Source: Deltaproteobacteria bacterium
GTDB lineage: Bacteria; Myxococcota_A; Polyangia; Haliangiales; JADYYK01
Direction: 5' to 3'
Assembly: GCA_020853705.1 (NCBI GenBank)
Contig: JADYYK010000158.1
Span: 1 to 64,000, forward strand
DNA: 64,000 nucleotides
Each line of letters starts with the position of its first letter. The first letter of the stretch is position 1. Both the position numbers and the translations under genes were made by a program. Positions 17,046-24,428 of this stretch are shown here, piece after piece. The notes beneath the pieces were generated by a model. It saw only the letters and a list, made by a program, of their open reading frames with translations, was not told where the DNA came from and searched no databases.

Positions 17046-19586
17046 ATGGATCTGGCTCGCAGGCTGTCGAAGTACCTGTATGTCGCCGAGCTGATCCCGC
17101 GCCGTCGGGTGCTCGAGATCGGGTGCGGCGACGGCGCGTCGGCCAGCTTCCTGATGGAGCACGGCGCCCGCGAGGTCATCGGCATCGACCGCAGCGAAGC
17201 CGCGGTGCGCGCCGGCGAGGAGCGCGGGCTGCCCCCCGGGGTGCGCCTGAGCGTGGCCGGCTACCGCTCCCTGGCGCTGCCCGACGGCGGCGTCGACCTG
17301 GTGCTGGTGCCCGACGGCGCCGAGGTCCTGCGCGGCAGCGGCTACCTCGACGAGATCCGGCGTGTGCTGTCGCCCGAGGGTGTGCTGCTGTTCTCGGTGC
17401 CATCGGCGGATCGGCCGGGAGCGCGCGGCGGGGTGCACTATCACGAGCTGTGTCAGCGCCTGGAGCCGCTGTTCGGGCCGCTGCGCATGGCGGCGCAGGC
17501 GCCGTTCGGGGGCTGGTCCCTGGTCGAGTATGCCGACGACGGCGGCCGGCTGCTGGAGATCGCGTTCGACGCCACCCTGGTCGATCGCGGCCACGCCGAG
17601 CCCGAGGTCGAGGAGTACCTGGCGCTGGCCGGGGACCACGGCCAGACCCGGCCCTTCACCGTGGTGCAGGTGCCGGCGGCGCGGCCCGCGGCCGACGACG
17701 CGCCCGACGACGCCGCGACGCTGATGGTGCTGGCCGAGGCGCGCTCGGCGCGGGCCGAGGTCGAGCGCCAGCTGCACGAGGTCGGCGCCGAGCTGGCCGC
17801 GGCGCGCGCCGAGGTCGCCGAGGGCGAGCGGCGCGCGCAGGATCTGGCGCAGGCGCTGGACGCCGCCAGCGCGCAGGCCATGGAGGCGCGCGCGCACTGG
17901 CGCAGCGCCGAGACCGCGCGGGTGCGCGCCGAGGAGGCCGCGCGGGTCGCGGCTGATGCCGGCGAGCTGGGGCGGCTGCGCGAGGCGCTGGCGCGCGAGC
18001 AGCGCGCGCGCGCCGCGCTGGAGGAGGGCGCGGCCGAGCACGCGCACGTCGGCACCGAGCTGACGCGCGAGCTCGACGAGGCGGGGCGCTACGCCGAGGA
18101 GGTCGAGCGCGAGCTGCGCGCCGGCAGCGAGCGCGCGCGGGTGCTGGAGGAGGCGCGCGCCAAGCTGGCGCTCGAGCTCGAGGCTGCGCTGGCCGAGACG
18201 CACCGGCTGCGCGCGCGGGTGGCCACCCTGGAGGGCGAGGCGCTGGCGCGCAAGCTGGCGCCCGGCGGGGGGGGCGACCGTGCCGAGCTCGCGGTCAGGG
18301 TCGTGGAGCTGGAGGCGGCGCTGGCCAAGGCCACCGCGCGCTGGAAGACGGCCGAGGACAAGAGCGACGAGATGTGGCGCAAGGTCGGCAAGGCCGAGGC
18401 CGACGCCGTGGAGACGCGCGAGAACGCGGCCAAGCGGGCGCTGGAGCAGAAGGCCATCCATGCCCAGGCGCTGACGCGGGCGATGGACGAGGCTGGGCGC
18501 AAGCTGGCCTCGGCGCAGGACGAGACCCTGCGCGAGCGGCGCGACACCACGGCGGCCCGCGAGCGGCTGGCAGCAGTCGAGGCGGAGCTGGCGGCGGCGC
18601 GCGCGGCGCAGGCGGCGCTGGAGGCCGAGTTGACCGCGGCGCGCGCGGCGCAGGCGGCGGTGGAGGCCGAGCTGACCGCGGCGCGCGCGGCGCAGGCGGC
18701 GGCCCTGGCCGAGCTGACCGCGGCGCGCAGCGCGCTGGCCGCGGTCGAGAGCGAGCTGGGCACCCGCGAGGACGAGCTGACCGAGGCGCGCCAGGCGGCC
18801 GAGCTGGCGCGGGTCGAGACCGCGCGGGTGGTGGCGGCGGCGGCCGATCAGGTGGCGGCGGCGCAGGTCGAGCTGTCACGGGTGCAGCTGGAGGTGCGGG
18901 CGGCGCCCGAGCCGGAGGCGGCGCAGCCGGTGGGTGAGGGCGCCGGTGCGGGGCCCGAGGCGGGGGCTGCGGCAGGCGCGGCCGCAGCCGCCGAGGCGGT
19001 CGCGGAGGTGGCGCGGCTGCGCGGCGAGCTGGCCAGCGCGCGTGGTGAGCTGGCCGGCCTGTCGGTCGAGCTGGCGGCGGCGCGCGAGAGCGAGGGTGAG
19101 GGTGAGTCCCTGCGCGCGGCGCTGCTGTCGGCGCGCGACGCCATGGTGACCGCGGAGGCCGGCGAGGCCGCGGCGCGCGAGGTGCTGGCGGCGGTGCGCA
19201 TGGAGCTGGACGCCGCGCGCACCGGCGTGGCACCGCTGCGCGAGGCGCTGGCGGCCGCCCGCGGCGAGGCCGCGGCCGCGCGCGACGAGGCGGAGCGCGA
19301 GCGACGCGAGGCGACCACGCTGCGGGCCGAGCTGGAGGCCGCCCGCCTGGCGCTGGCCGAGGAGCGCGAGGCCACGCTGCGGCGCGAGCGCCAGCTGGTC
19401 GAGGACAGCGTGCGCCTCATCGCGGAGGCCGAGGAGCGCGCGCTGGCGGCCGAGGAGTGGGCCCAGGAGCAGACCGCGTCGTCGGCGGCGCCAGCGGGCC
19501 TCGCCGAGCCCGCGGCGGTCGCGGTTCCGGGGCTGATGGCTGCGAGCGACACCGCGCCCAACCAGGGCGGACCAGGGGAGTCGTAA
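17046..19586 (+). CDS. SAM-dependent methyltransferase fused to a long coiled coil
   Basis: An 846-aa protein. Residues 1-210 are a class-I methyltransferase domain: motif I VLEIGCGDG (22-30), the acidic residue after strand 2 (VIGIDRSEA), and the loop LPDGGVDLVLVPDGAEVL. From about 225 to the end it is almost entirely Ala/Glu/Arg heptad-like sequence, a predicted coiled coil of ~600 residues. A 14-residue repeat (AELTAARAAQAALE) is tandemly copied about four times near residues 513-570. No membrane segment is visible. Target of methylation is unknown. It is divergent from the thioesterase, 43 nt apart. Confidence 0.8.
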   Translation: MDLARRLSKYLYVAELIPRRRVLEIGCGDGASASFLMEHGAREVIGIDRSEAAVRAGEERGLPPGVRLSVAGYRSLALPDGGVDLVLVPDGAEVLRGSGYLDEIRRVLSPEGVLLFSVPSADRPGARGGVHYHELCQRLEPLFGPLRMAAQAPFGGWSLVEYADDGGRLLEIAFDATLVDRGHAEPEVEEYLALAGDHGQTRPFTVVQVPAARPAADDAPDDAATLMVLAEARSARAEVERQLHEVGAELAAARAEVAEGERRAQDLAQALDAASAQAMEARAHWRSAETARVRAEEAARVAADAGELGRLREALAREQRARAALEEGAAEHAHVGTELTRELDEAGRYAEEVERELRAGSERARVLEEARAKLALELEAALAETHRLRARVATLEGEALARKLAPGGGGDRAELAVRVVELEAALAKATARWKTAEDKSDEMWRKVGKAEADAVETRENAAKRALEQKAIHAQALTRAMDEAGRKLASAQDETLRERRDTTAARERLAAVEAELAAARAAQAALEAELTAARAAQAAVEAELTAARAAQAAALAELTAARSALAAVESELGTREDELTEARQAAELARVETARVVAAAADQVAAAQVELSRVQLEVRAAPEPEAAQPVGEGAGAGPEAGAAAGAAAAAEAVAEVARLRGELASARGELAGLSVELAAARESEGEGESLRAALLSARDAMVTAEAGEAAAREVLAAVRMELDAARTGVAPLREALAAARGEAAAARDEAERERREATTLRAELEAARLALAEEREATLRRERQLVEDSVRLIAEAEERALAAEEWAQEQTASSAAPAGLAEPAAVAVPGLMAASDTAPNQGGPGES

Positions 19587-19607
19587 GCGCCGGCGAGGGC
19601 GAGATGC

Positions 19608-19733
19608 CGCGGTCGTGACCGTGACCGCGGTCGTGAACGTGACCGCGGTCGTGAACGTGACCGCGGTCGTGAACGTGACCGCGGTCGTGAACGTGACCGC
19701 GGTCGTGAACGTGACCGCGGTCGTGACCGTGAC
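19608..19733. repeat. Seven tandem 18-bp units
   Basis: CGCGGTCGTGAACGTGAC is repeated seven times head-to-tail (first and last with GACC in place of GAAC), 22 nt after the stop of the coiled-coil gene. Each unit is three related hexamers. No spacers are present, so this is not CRISPR. It passes directly into the GACCGT and GTGCTC hexamer tract. The interval 19587-19883 holds no gene. Confidence 0.92.
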
Positions 19734-19829
19734 CGTGACCGTGACCGTGCTCGTGCTCGTGCTCGTGCTGGTGCTGGTGCTGGTGCTCGTGCTGGTGCTC
19801 GTGCTCGTGCTCGTGCTGGTGCTCGTGGG
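19734..19829. repeat. (GTGCTC)n hexamer tract
   Basis: A few GTGACC units continue into about 13 GTGCTC/GTGCTG units. The unit is the exact reverse complement of the GAGCAC tract at 20431, so the two form inverted flanks around the four-helix-bundle gene. Confidence 0.9.
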
Positions 19830-19846
19830 ACGGTGCTCGAGCCTGT

Positions 19847-19875
19847 GGGCGAGGCCGGCTGACCCGGCCTCGCCC
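19847..19875 (-). terminator. Strong hairpin after the four-helix-bundle gene
   Basis: GGGCGAGGCCGG (19847-19858) and CCGGCCTCGCCC (19864-19875) form a perfect 12-bp stem with a 5-nt loop, 8 nt beyond the stop codon of the leftward gene. No T-run follows. Confidence 0.7.
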
Positions 19876-19883
19876 GAGGTCCG

Positions 19884-20207
19884 TCAGTTCGTCATACGCC
19901 AGAGCATGGCACCGACCCGGCGACCGAACTCCAGCGCCGGCTGCACCTCGGCCGCCTCGAGGTCGCCCCAGGCCACTGCGGCCCTGAGGGCGCCGGCGAC
20001 CTCGAGGTTGCTACCGGCGGCGACGCGGTAGTGATGCGGCCGGTCCTTGCCGACCCGGCCGGCGCCCTCGGCGATGTTGAGCACCACCGAGGTGGCGGCC
20101 CGCCGCACCTGGTCAGCCAGGTCCCTGTCAGCCTGCCGGAGCCGCGCCAGCGGACCCCTCAGGGCTGCAATCATCTCCAGCGCAACCTCCAGAACCTCGA
20201 GTGCCAT
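19884..20207 (-). CDS. Four helix bundle protein (23S rRNA-IVS / S23-like)
   Basis: A 107-aa protein of the S23/IVP four-helix-bundle family. It carries the family core RAATSVVLNIAEGAGR and DRPHHYRVAAGSNLEVAGAL. Members occur inside 23S rRNA intervening sequences, as the Avd accessory protein of diversity-generating retroelements, and as free-standing genes of unknown role. No reverse transcriptase or rRNA gene is nearby. A near-ideal ribosome site (AGGAGAGG, 20212-20219 on the minus strand) precedes the ATG at 20207, and a 13-bp hairpin lies just upstream in the leader. Composition matches the genome. The gene is isolated between inverted hexamer tracts. Confidence 0.85.
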   Translation of the reverse strand: MALEVLEVALEMIAALRGPLARLRQADRDLADQVRRAATSVVLNIAEGAGRVGKDRPHHYRVAAGSNLEVAGALRAAVAWGDLEAAEVQPALEFGRRVGAMLWRMTN

Positions 20208-20231
20208 GTGAACCTCTCCTGTCCTGCCCGT

Positions 20232-20264
20232 GATTGGGCCCCTCGCCCCTGGAGGGGCCCAATC
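20232..20264. repeat. 13-bp palindrome in the leader of the four-helix-bundle gene
   Basis: GATTGGGCCCCTC (20232-20244) and GAGGGGCCCAATC (20252-20264) pair perfectly with a 7-nt loop, about 12 nt upstream of the AGGAGAGG ribosome site. It could be an mRNA leader structure, an operator or an element end. Beyond it, 20265-20404 shows no gene I can support. Confidence 0.75.
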
Positions 20265-20404
20265 GCGAGGCAGGACGGCGTTTCACCACGCCACACCGAG
20301 GTGGAGCCCAAGGCGACCCGCGCAGGTGGCGTGCCAGCAGCCTCACCGCTGGCGCGCCACATGCGTCGCCGCCCAGCCCGGACGACTTGAAAAGGGCGCA
20401 CATC

Positions 20405-20431
20405 CGAAGCCGCGAGAATCACGCGGCTTCG
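20405..20431. repeat. 10-bp hairpin abutting a hexamer tract
   Basis: CGAAGCCGCG and CGCGGCTTCG pair around a 7-nt loop, and the tract of GAGCAC units begins at the next base. This mirrors the hairpin 19847-19875 that abuts the opposite tract. Confidence 0.7.
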
Positions 20432-20545
20432 CGAGCACCGGCACGAGCACGAGCACGAGCACGATCCCGAGCACGAGCACCAGCACGAGCACGATCCCGA
20501 GCACGATCCCGAGCACCAGCACGATCCCGAGCACGATCCCGATCC
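20431..20545. repeat. (GAGCAC)n / GATCCC hexamer tract
   Basis: About 115 nt of GAGCAC units interspersed with GATCCC variants, between the hairpin at 20405 and the anmK 3' end. Together with 20208-20404 it makes a ~400-nt stretch without a supportable gene. Confidence 0.88.
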
Positions 20546-20612
20546 ACGGGCACGATCACGCCCACGCCCACACTCCCTCGATCACGACGCTGGCCCCGCG
20601 AGCCCGTCCCTC

Positions 20613-21800
20613 TCAGAGCGTGATCTTGCCCAGCACCCGCGGCCCGCGCGCGCCGGTGGCGGCGGGCAAGTTCCCGGGTTCGCCGAACAGGGTCTGGTTG
20701 GCGAGCACCGCGAAGGCGACCGCCTCCTTGGCGTCGGGATCGCCGCCGTGGCTGGCGACCGAGCTCACCGGGATGGGCGCCAGCAGCTCTGCCAGCGTGC
20801 GCATCAGGGTGGCGTTGTGGACGCCGCCGCCAGAGACCAGGACCTCGTCGATGCGCCCGGTGCGCGGCAGCACGTGCTCGCGGTAGCTCTGCGCGATGGC
20901 CTCGGCGGTGAAGCGGGTCACCGTGGCCAGCAGATCGTTCCAGGCGGTGTCGGGGGCGCCGGCGCCCAGGCGTGCCAGCAGCGGCGTCACCAGCTGCTTG
21001 CCGAAGGCCTCGCGCCCGGTCGAGCGCGGCGGCGCCTCGGAGAAGAACGGGTGCGCCATGAGCTCGGCGAGCAGCGCGGCGTCGACCCGGCCGCGGGCAG
21101 CGCGGGCGCCGCCGCCGTCATAGTGCTCGCGCCCACCTGACGCCGCCACCGCGACGGCGTCGAGCACCATGTTGCCGGGGCCGGTGTCGAAGGCATACAC
21201 GCCATCGACCGCGTCGGGCACCACGGTGACGTTGGCGATACCGCCGATGTTCTGCAGCGCGCGCACCTTGCCGGGCGCCCGCCACAAGAGATAGTCGGCC
21301 ATCGGCACCAGCGGCGCGCCCTGGCCGCCAGCGGCGACGTCGCGCACCCGGAAGTCGGCGATGACCGGCAGCCCGGTGCGCTCGGCGATGCAGGCCGGCT
21401 CGCCGATCTGCAGCGTGGAGCCGTCGCCGCGGCCGCCGCGCGGTGGTCGGTGGTACACGGTCTGGCCGTGCGAGCCGCACAGGTGCACGTCGGCGGCGCT
21501 GGCGCCGGCCTGCACCATCAGCGCGCTGGCGGCGTCACCGAAGGCGTGGCCCAGCGCGAAGTCGAGATCGCACAGCTCGGCCGCGCTGGCGCCACCGGCG
21601 GCGAAGATGCGCGCCGCCAGCGTGGGCGGAAACTTGTACAGCTGGAACGCCAGCGTGCGCACCCGGGTGGTCTCGCTGTGGCCGCTGATCTCGACCAGCG
21701 CGGCGTTGATGCCGTCGGCGCTGGTGCCCGACATCAGGCCGATGACACGCCGCTCCGGCAGCGCGCGCAGCGCGAGCAGGCGCTGCAGCGGATCGCTCAT
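20613..21800 (-). CDS. anmK: Anhydro-N-acetylmuramic acid kinase
   Basis: A 395-aa enzyme that converts 1,6-anhydroMurNAc plus ATP to MurNAc-6-phosphate in cell-wall recycling. The N-terminal ATP/sugar site GLMSGTSADGINAALVE is diagnostic, and CGSHGQTVYHRP, FDTGPGNMVLDA and VSGGGVHNATLM match AnmK. The start at 21800 (MSDPLQRLLALRALPERRVIG) overlaps murQ by 4 nt (ATGA). Its product is the substrate of MurQ, encoded just upstream. It is the last gene of a seven-gene leftward operon. Confidence 0.96.
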   Translation of the reverse strand: MSDPLQRLLALRALPERRVIGLMSGTSADGINAALVEISGHSETTRVRTLAFQLYKFPPTLAARIFAAGGASAAELCDLDFALGHAFGDAASALMVQAGASAADVHLCGSHGQTVYHRPPRGGRGDGSTLQIGEPACIAERTGLPVIADFRVRDVAAGGQGAPLVPMADYLLWRAPGKVRALQNIGGIANVTVVPDAVDGVYAFDTGPGNMVLDAVAVAASGGREHYDGGGARAARGRVDAALLAELMAHPFFSEAPPRSTGREAFGKQLVTPLLARLGAGAPDTAWNDLLATVTRFTAEAIAQSYREHVLPRTGRIDEVLVSGGGVHNATLMRTLAELLAPIPVSSVASHGGDPDAKEAVAFAVLANQTLFGEPGNLPAATGARGPRVLGKITL

Positions 21801-22705
21801 GGCAGCGACCACGGCGGGCCGATCACCGCGCGCAGCCGCCCCCCGGCCGCGGCCAGCCGCGCCGCCGCCTCGCGCCGCGACAGTCCCCCGCGCTGCATGG
21901 CCAGCGCCAGCTTGACCCGTCCACCGGCACGCCTGAGCAGCGCCGTGGCCGCCGCCGCGCCGAGCCCGGTCTCGCCGCGCACCATGGCCAGCGCCCGCGC
22001 GCGCAGCTTGCGGTTGCTCGCCACCAGGTCGACCATGCGCGGCCCGTAGCAGCGCCCGGCCAGCACCATCGCCGTGGTGGTCAGCGTGTTCAGCACCAGC
22101 TTGGTCACGCTGCCCGCCTTGAGGCGGGTCGACCCCGCCAGCACCTCGGGCCCCACCGCCAGCTCGATGACGTGCCCGACGTCGGCCCGCGCCGCCGGCG
22201 GCGCCGCCGCGCAGCACACCAGCGCCGTCACCGCGCCGCGCGCGCGCGCCGCAGCCAGCGCCGCCAGCGTGTACGGCGTCGTCCCGCTGGCCGCGATGCC
22301 GCACACCACGTCGCGCGCCGCCACGCGCAGCGCGCGCACGTCGCGCGCCCCGGCCGCGACGTCATCCTCGGCGCCCTCGACCGCGCGCCTGAGCGCGCGC
22401 GCGCCGCCCGCGATGACCCCGACCACGACCCCCGGCGCGACCCCGAAGGTGGGCGGACACTCGGCCGCGTCCAGCACCCCCAGCCGTCCGCTGGAGCCGG
22501 CGCCGACATAGATCAGGCGGCCGCCCGCGCCCAGCGCCTGCGCCACCGCTTGCGCCAGCCGCGCCACCGCGGGCGCGGCGCGCTCCGCCGCGCGCGCCAC
22601 CGCGTGCTCCTCGTGCGCCATCAGGCGCGCCAGCGCTGGCGCCGCCATGCGATCCAGCGCGCGCGCCGCCGGGTGCACCGCCTCGGTGGCCGGCGCGCGC
22701 CGCAT
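21797..22705 (-). CDS. murQ: N-acetylmuramic acid 6-phosphate etherase
   Basis: A 302-aa SIS-domain enzyme that cleaves the lactyl ether of MurNAc-6-P to GlcNAc-6-P and lactate. YVGAGSSGRLGVLDAAECPP (catalytic Glu in the usual place), GIAASGTTPYT and TRLKAGSVTKLVLN are all present. The ATG at 22705 overlaps the dapB stop by 1 nt (TGATG); a GTG at 22708 would give a 4-nt overlap. It is paired with anmK, so peptidoglycan-derived anhydromuramate can be fully recycled. Confidence 0.96.
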   Translation of the reverse strand: MRRAPATEAVHPAARALDRMAAPALARLMAHEEHAVARAAERAAPAVARLAQAVAQALGAGGRLIYVGAGSSGRLGVLDAAECPPTFGVAPGVVVGVIAGGARALRRAVEGAEDDVAAGARDVRALRVAARDVVCGIAASGTTPYTLAALAAARARGAVTALVCCAAAPPAARADVGHVIELAVGPEVLAGSTRLKAGSVTKLVLNTLTTTAMVLAGRCYGPRMVDLVASNRKLRARALAMVRGETGLGAAAATALLRRAGGRVKLALAMQRGGLSRREAAARLAAAGGRLRAVIGPPWSLP

Positions 22706-23544
22706 CACCGCGCGGGACCGGCCAGGCGCCCGGCGTCGCCAGCCAGGCCGAGCACGTCGCGCATGTCGTAGCGCCCCGCCGGCTTGCCGGCCAGCCAGCG
22801 CCCCGCGCGCACCGCCCCGTGCGCGAAGGTGGTCCGGCTGGTGGCGCGGTGGGTCAGCTCGACGCGCTCGCCGGGGCCGAACAGGAACGCGGTGTGCTCG
22901 CCGACGACGTCGCCGCCGCGCAGGGCCATGACGCCGATCTCACCCGGCGTGCGCGGGCCGACATCACCCTGCCGCGCATACACCGCGGCCTCGCTGAGCT
23001 TCTGGCCGCGGCCGTCGGCCAGCGCCTCCGCCAGGCGCAGCGCGGTCCCGCTGGGCGCGTCGCGCTTCTTGCCGTGGTGGATCTCGACGACCTCCATGTC
23101 GAAGCCCTCGAGCAGCCGCGCCGCCTGCTCGGCCAGCCCCAGCAGCACGTTGACGCCGAGCGAGAAGTTCGCCGCCACCAGCACCGGCACCGCCTCCGCC
23201 GCGCGCTGCAGCGCCGCCTTGGCGCTGTCGCCGAGGCCGGTGGTGCCCACCACCATGCCGACCCCCGCGCGCGCGCACAGCGCCGCCGCCGCTTCGGTCG
23301 CCGCCGGCGCCGTGAAGTCGATGATGCAGCCGCCGGCCGCGCGCTGCAGCGCCGCGCCCAGGTCGTCGCTCAGCGCCACATCCAGCGCCGGCAGCCCGAC
23401 CAGCGCACCGGCGTCGCGGCCCAGCTCCGGCGTCCCGGGGCGCTCGATGGCCGCGACCAGGCGCACGCCCGGCGTCTCGGTCACGGCCTGGATCAGCATG
23501 CGCCCCATGCGCCCGCTGGCGCCGCACACGATCAGCGGGATCAC
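22705..23544 (-). CDS. dapB: 4-hydroxy-tetrahydrodipicolinate reductase
   Basis: A 279-aa NAD(P)H-dependent reductase of the diaminopimelate/lysine pathway. The N-terminal Rossmann motif VCGASGRMGRMLIQAV, the active-site EIHHGKKRDAPSGTAL (catalytic His and Lys) and the substrate loop are all present. The start is a GTG at 23544 that overlaps the dapA stop by 4 nt. It acts directly after DapA on the same transcript. Confidence 0.96.
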   Translation of the reverse strand: MIPLIVCGASGRMGRMLIQAVTETPGVRLVAAIERPGTPELGRDAGALVGLPALDVALSDDLGAALQRAAGGCIIDFTAPAATEAAAALCARAGVGMVVGTTGLGDSAKAALQRAAEAVPVLVAANFSLGVNVLLGLAEQAARLLEGFDMEVVEIHHGKKRDAPSGTALRLAEALADGRGQKLSEAAVYARQGDVGPRTPGEIGVMALRGGDVVGEHTAFLFGPGERVELTHRATSRTTFAHGAVRAGRWLAGKPAGRYDMRDVLGLAGDAGRLAGPAR

Positions 23545-24419
23545 AGCAGGCCCAGCCCCTTCAGCGCGTCGCCGAGCTGGTCCTGTACCTTGGCGCTGGG
23601 GTGCGTCAGCGGCAGCCGGTACTCCAGCCGCGCCTGCCCCAGCAGCGACATCGCGAACTTGACCGGGATCGGGTTCGACTCCGCGAACAGGGCGTCACAC
23701 AGCGGCTGCAGGCGCAGGTTGAGCGCGCGCGCCTCGGCCCAGCGCCCGGCCTGGACGTGGTCCCACAGGGTCACGGTCTCGCGCGGCGCCGGGTTCGACA
23801 GCACGCTGATGACTCCGCGCGCGCCGACCGCCCACAGCGCCAGCATGGTGACGTCGTCACCCGACAGCACGGTGAAGCCGGGCGCCGCCTGCAGGAGCTG
23901 CTGCGCGCGCCCGATCGAGCCGGTGGCCTCCTTGATGGCCACGATGCGCGGCTCGCGCGCCAGCGCCGCCACCGTGGCCGGCAAGAGGTCGACCCCGGTG
24001 CGGCCGGGCACGTTGTACAGCACCACCGGCAGCTCGCCCTCGCTGGCGATGGCGCGGAAGTGCGCCTCCAGGCCGGCCTGGGTGGGCCGGTTGTAGTACG
24101 GCGTCACCGCCAGCACGCCGTCGGCGCCGGCCTCGCGTGCGGCCCGCGCCAGCTCCACCGCGTGCGCGGTCGAGCTCGACCCCGCGCCGGCCAGCACCGG
24201 CACGCGCTTGTTGGCGACCGCGACCACCTTGCGCACCACCGCGACCTGCTCGGCGGTCGACAGGGTCGGCGACTCGCCGGTGGTGCCGCACGGGATGAGG
24301 CCGTGCACGCCGGCGGCGATCTGGCGCTCGCAGAGCTCGCCCAGCGCCACCATGTCGACCTCACGCCCGCCCTCGCCGAGCGGGGTCACCAGCGCGGTCA
24401 GAACTCCTGTGAAGGACAT
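23541..24419 (-). CDS. dapA: 4-hydroxy-tetrahydrodipicolinate synthase
   Basis: A 292-aa TIM-barrel aldolase that condenses pyruvate with aspartate semialdehyde. The GTTGESPTLS motif, Tyr in YNVPGRTG (Y135) and the Schiff-base Lys in AIKEATG (K163) are all present; length is normal. It starts 9 nt after the stop of the GH57 gene. Placing dapA/dapB with murQ/anmK groups synthesis and recycling of cell-wall precursors. Confidence 0.97.
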   Translation of the reverse strand: MSFTGVLTALVTPLGEGGREVDMVALGELCERQIAAGVHGLIPCGTTGESPTLSTAEQVAVVRKVVAVANKRVPVLAGAGSSSTAHAVELARAAREAGADGVLAVTPYYNRPTQAGLEAHFRAIASEGELPVVLYNVPGRTGVDLLPATVAALAREPRIVAIKEATGSIGRAQQLLQAAPGFTVLSGDDVTMLALWAVGARGVISVLSNPAPRETVTLWDHVQAGRWAEARALNLRLQPLCDALFAESNPIPVKFAMSLLGQARLEYRLPLTHPSAKVQDQLGDALKGLGLL

Positions 24420-24428
24420 GGCGGAAAG

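Noticed and set aside
19608..19733. CRISPR-like array
   Set aside because: Units are contiguous 18-mers with no unique spacers.
19615..20031. Open frame of VTAVVN repeats
   Set aside because: It is only the reading of the 18-bp and GTGCTC tracts; no domain and overlaps the four-helix-bundle gene antisense.
19884..20207. Diversity-generating retroelement
   Set aside because: The S23-like protein resembles Avd, but there is no reverse transcriptase or template/variable repeat nearby.
20230..20886. Open frame rich in Ser-Thr repeats over the right tract
   Set aside because: Reads the GAGCAC tract and the antisense of anmK.
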